From NCBI RefSeq assembly GCF_000422925.1, contig NZ_AUGZ01000034.1, positions 1-41,691 of the forward strand: a stretch of DNA of 41,691 nucleotides. The letters run 5' to 3'. Source of the stretch: Paludibacterium yongneupense DSM 18731 (GTDB lineage: Bacteria > Pseudomonadota > Gammaproteobacteria > Burkholderiales > Chromobacteriaceae). A model generated the notes under the pieces. The model had not been told where the DNA came from. It saw only the letters and a program-made list of their open reading frames with translations, and searched no databases. This document shows positions 41,388 through 41,691 of the stretch, piece after piece. The position numbers and the translations under genes were made by a program. Each line of letters begins with the position of its first letter. Position 1 is the stretch's first letter.

Positions 41388-41691
41388 TTACTCGTTGTAA
41401 TCCATGGCCTTGAAGCCATGTTCCTTGATCAGGCTGTCGCGGCGTGCGAGGTCGTAGTCGTGACGCACCATCTCGGCCACCAGCTGCGCAAACGGCGTCG
41501 CCGGTTTCCAGCCGAGCTTGGCGTGCGCCTTGGACGGATCGCCGAGCAGGGTCTCGACCTCGGTCGGACGGAAATAGCGCGGGTCCACCCGCACCACCAC
41601 CTGCCCCGGCGCGAGCCGGCCGCCGCGATCGCTGACCACGATGCCGATCTCGTCCACGCCGCGACCTTCCCAGCGCAGGACAAGGCCCAGC
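41388..41691 (-). CDS. gmd: GDP-mannose 4,6-dehydratase, C-terminal part (cut by window edge)
   Basis: Converts GDP-D-mannose to GDP-4-keto-6-deoxymannose, the precursor used by Fcl. About 100 C-terminal residues are present: LGLVLRWEGRGVDEIGI, VDPRYFRPTEVETLLGDPSK (the conserved xxYxRPxEVxxLxGDxxKA region), LGWKPATPFAQLVAEM and a C-terminus ending in DYNE. The frame continues past the window edge. It is convergent with rfbC and visibly G+C rich, like fcl at the left end. Confidence 0.93.
   Translation of the reverse strand, partial: LGLVLRWEGRGVDEIGIVVSDRGGRLAPGQVVVRVDPRYFRPTEVETLLGDPSKAHAKLGWKPATPFAQLVAEMVRHDYDLARRDSLIKEHGFKAMDYNE

Noticed and set aside
1-41691. JUMPstart/ops element (GGCGGTAG) expected upstream of long polysaccharide operons.
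   Set aside because: I did not find the ops core in the intergenic gaps I read.
1-41691. tRNA genes, CRISPR arrays, insertion sequences and attachment sites.
   Set aside because: No cloverleaf, spaced-repeat array, transposase frame or flanking direct repeat was recognised by reading.

Overview
The window is a surface-polysaccharide locus from a Gram-negative, probably betaproteobacterial, genome. A member of the Neisseriales/Chromobacteriaceae is my guess from codon use and gene style; nothing in the window proves it. Thirty-six protein-coding genes are called, nearly all for nucleotide-sugar synthesis, glycosyl transfer, lipid-linked export or chain-length control. No RNA gene, insertion sequence or CRISPR array was seen. 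The two ends are cut genes: the C-terminal part of GDP-L-fucose synthase (fcl, + strand, left) and the C-terminal part of GDP-mannose 4,6-dehydratase (gmd, - strand, right). Both are visibly richer in G+C than most of the interior.

Layout. (A) 504-7804: a family 2 glycosyltransferase (GT), two paralogous polytopic Wzy-like membrane proteins on either side of a reversed wzz and an alpha-1,2-fucosyltransferase, then a flippase (wzx) and a GT4. A reversed GT2 follows at 7824-8603. (B) 8907-20720: a second wzx, a KpsC/KpsS-like transferase, two hexapeptide-repeat acyltransferases, a MurB-like flavoprotein next to a polysaccharide pyruvyltransferase, three GT4s, a GT2 and a classic Wzy polymerase. 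(C) 21200-34366: after a 480-bp structured gap comes a Gmd-like dehydratase, then a complete CMP-pseudaminic acid cassette. Its order is pseB, pseC, pseF, an acetamidino-forming amidotransferase with HisH/HisF-like partners, a pseG-pseH fusion and pseI. A DegT aminotransferase, an SpsF-type nucleotidyltransferase, a Gfo/Idh/MocA oxidoreductase and an unassigned GT-B-like protein follow. (D) 34486-37404: a GT-C type membrane glycosyltransferase, convergent with a second reversed wzz. (E) 37950-41342: the dTDP-L-rhamnose operon rfbBDAC, ending at a bidirectional terminator shared with the convergent gmd.

How it works together. The locus can supply GDP-L-fucose, dTDP-L-rhamnose and a CMP-activated pseudaminic acid (probably an acetamidino form). 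Cytoplasmic GTs would assemble these on a lipid carrier for Wzx/Wzy/Wzz-dependent export. Two wzx, two wzz and up to three Wzy candidates suggest that at least two polysaccharide loci have been joined. No initiating phosphoglycosyl transferase (WecA or WbaP type) was found, so it must be encoded elsewhere. The most unusual points are the MurB-like/pyruvyltransferase pair, a 10-G tract inside the HisF-like gene that could make the pseudaminic acid modification phase variable, and the duplicated compact Wzy-like family.
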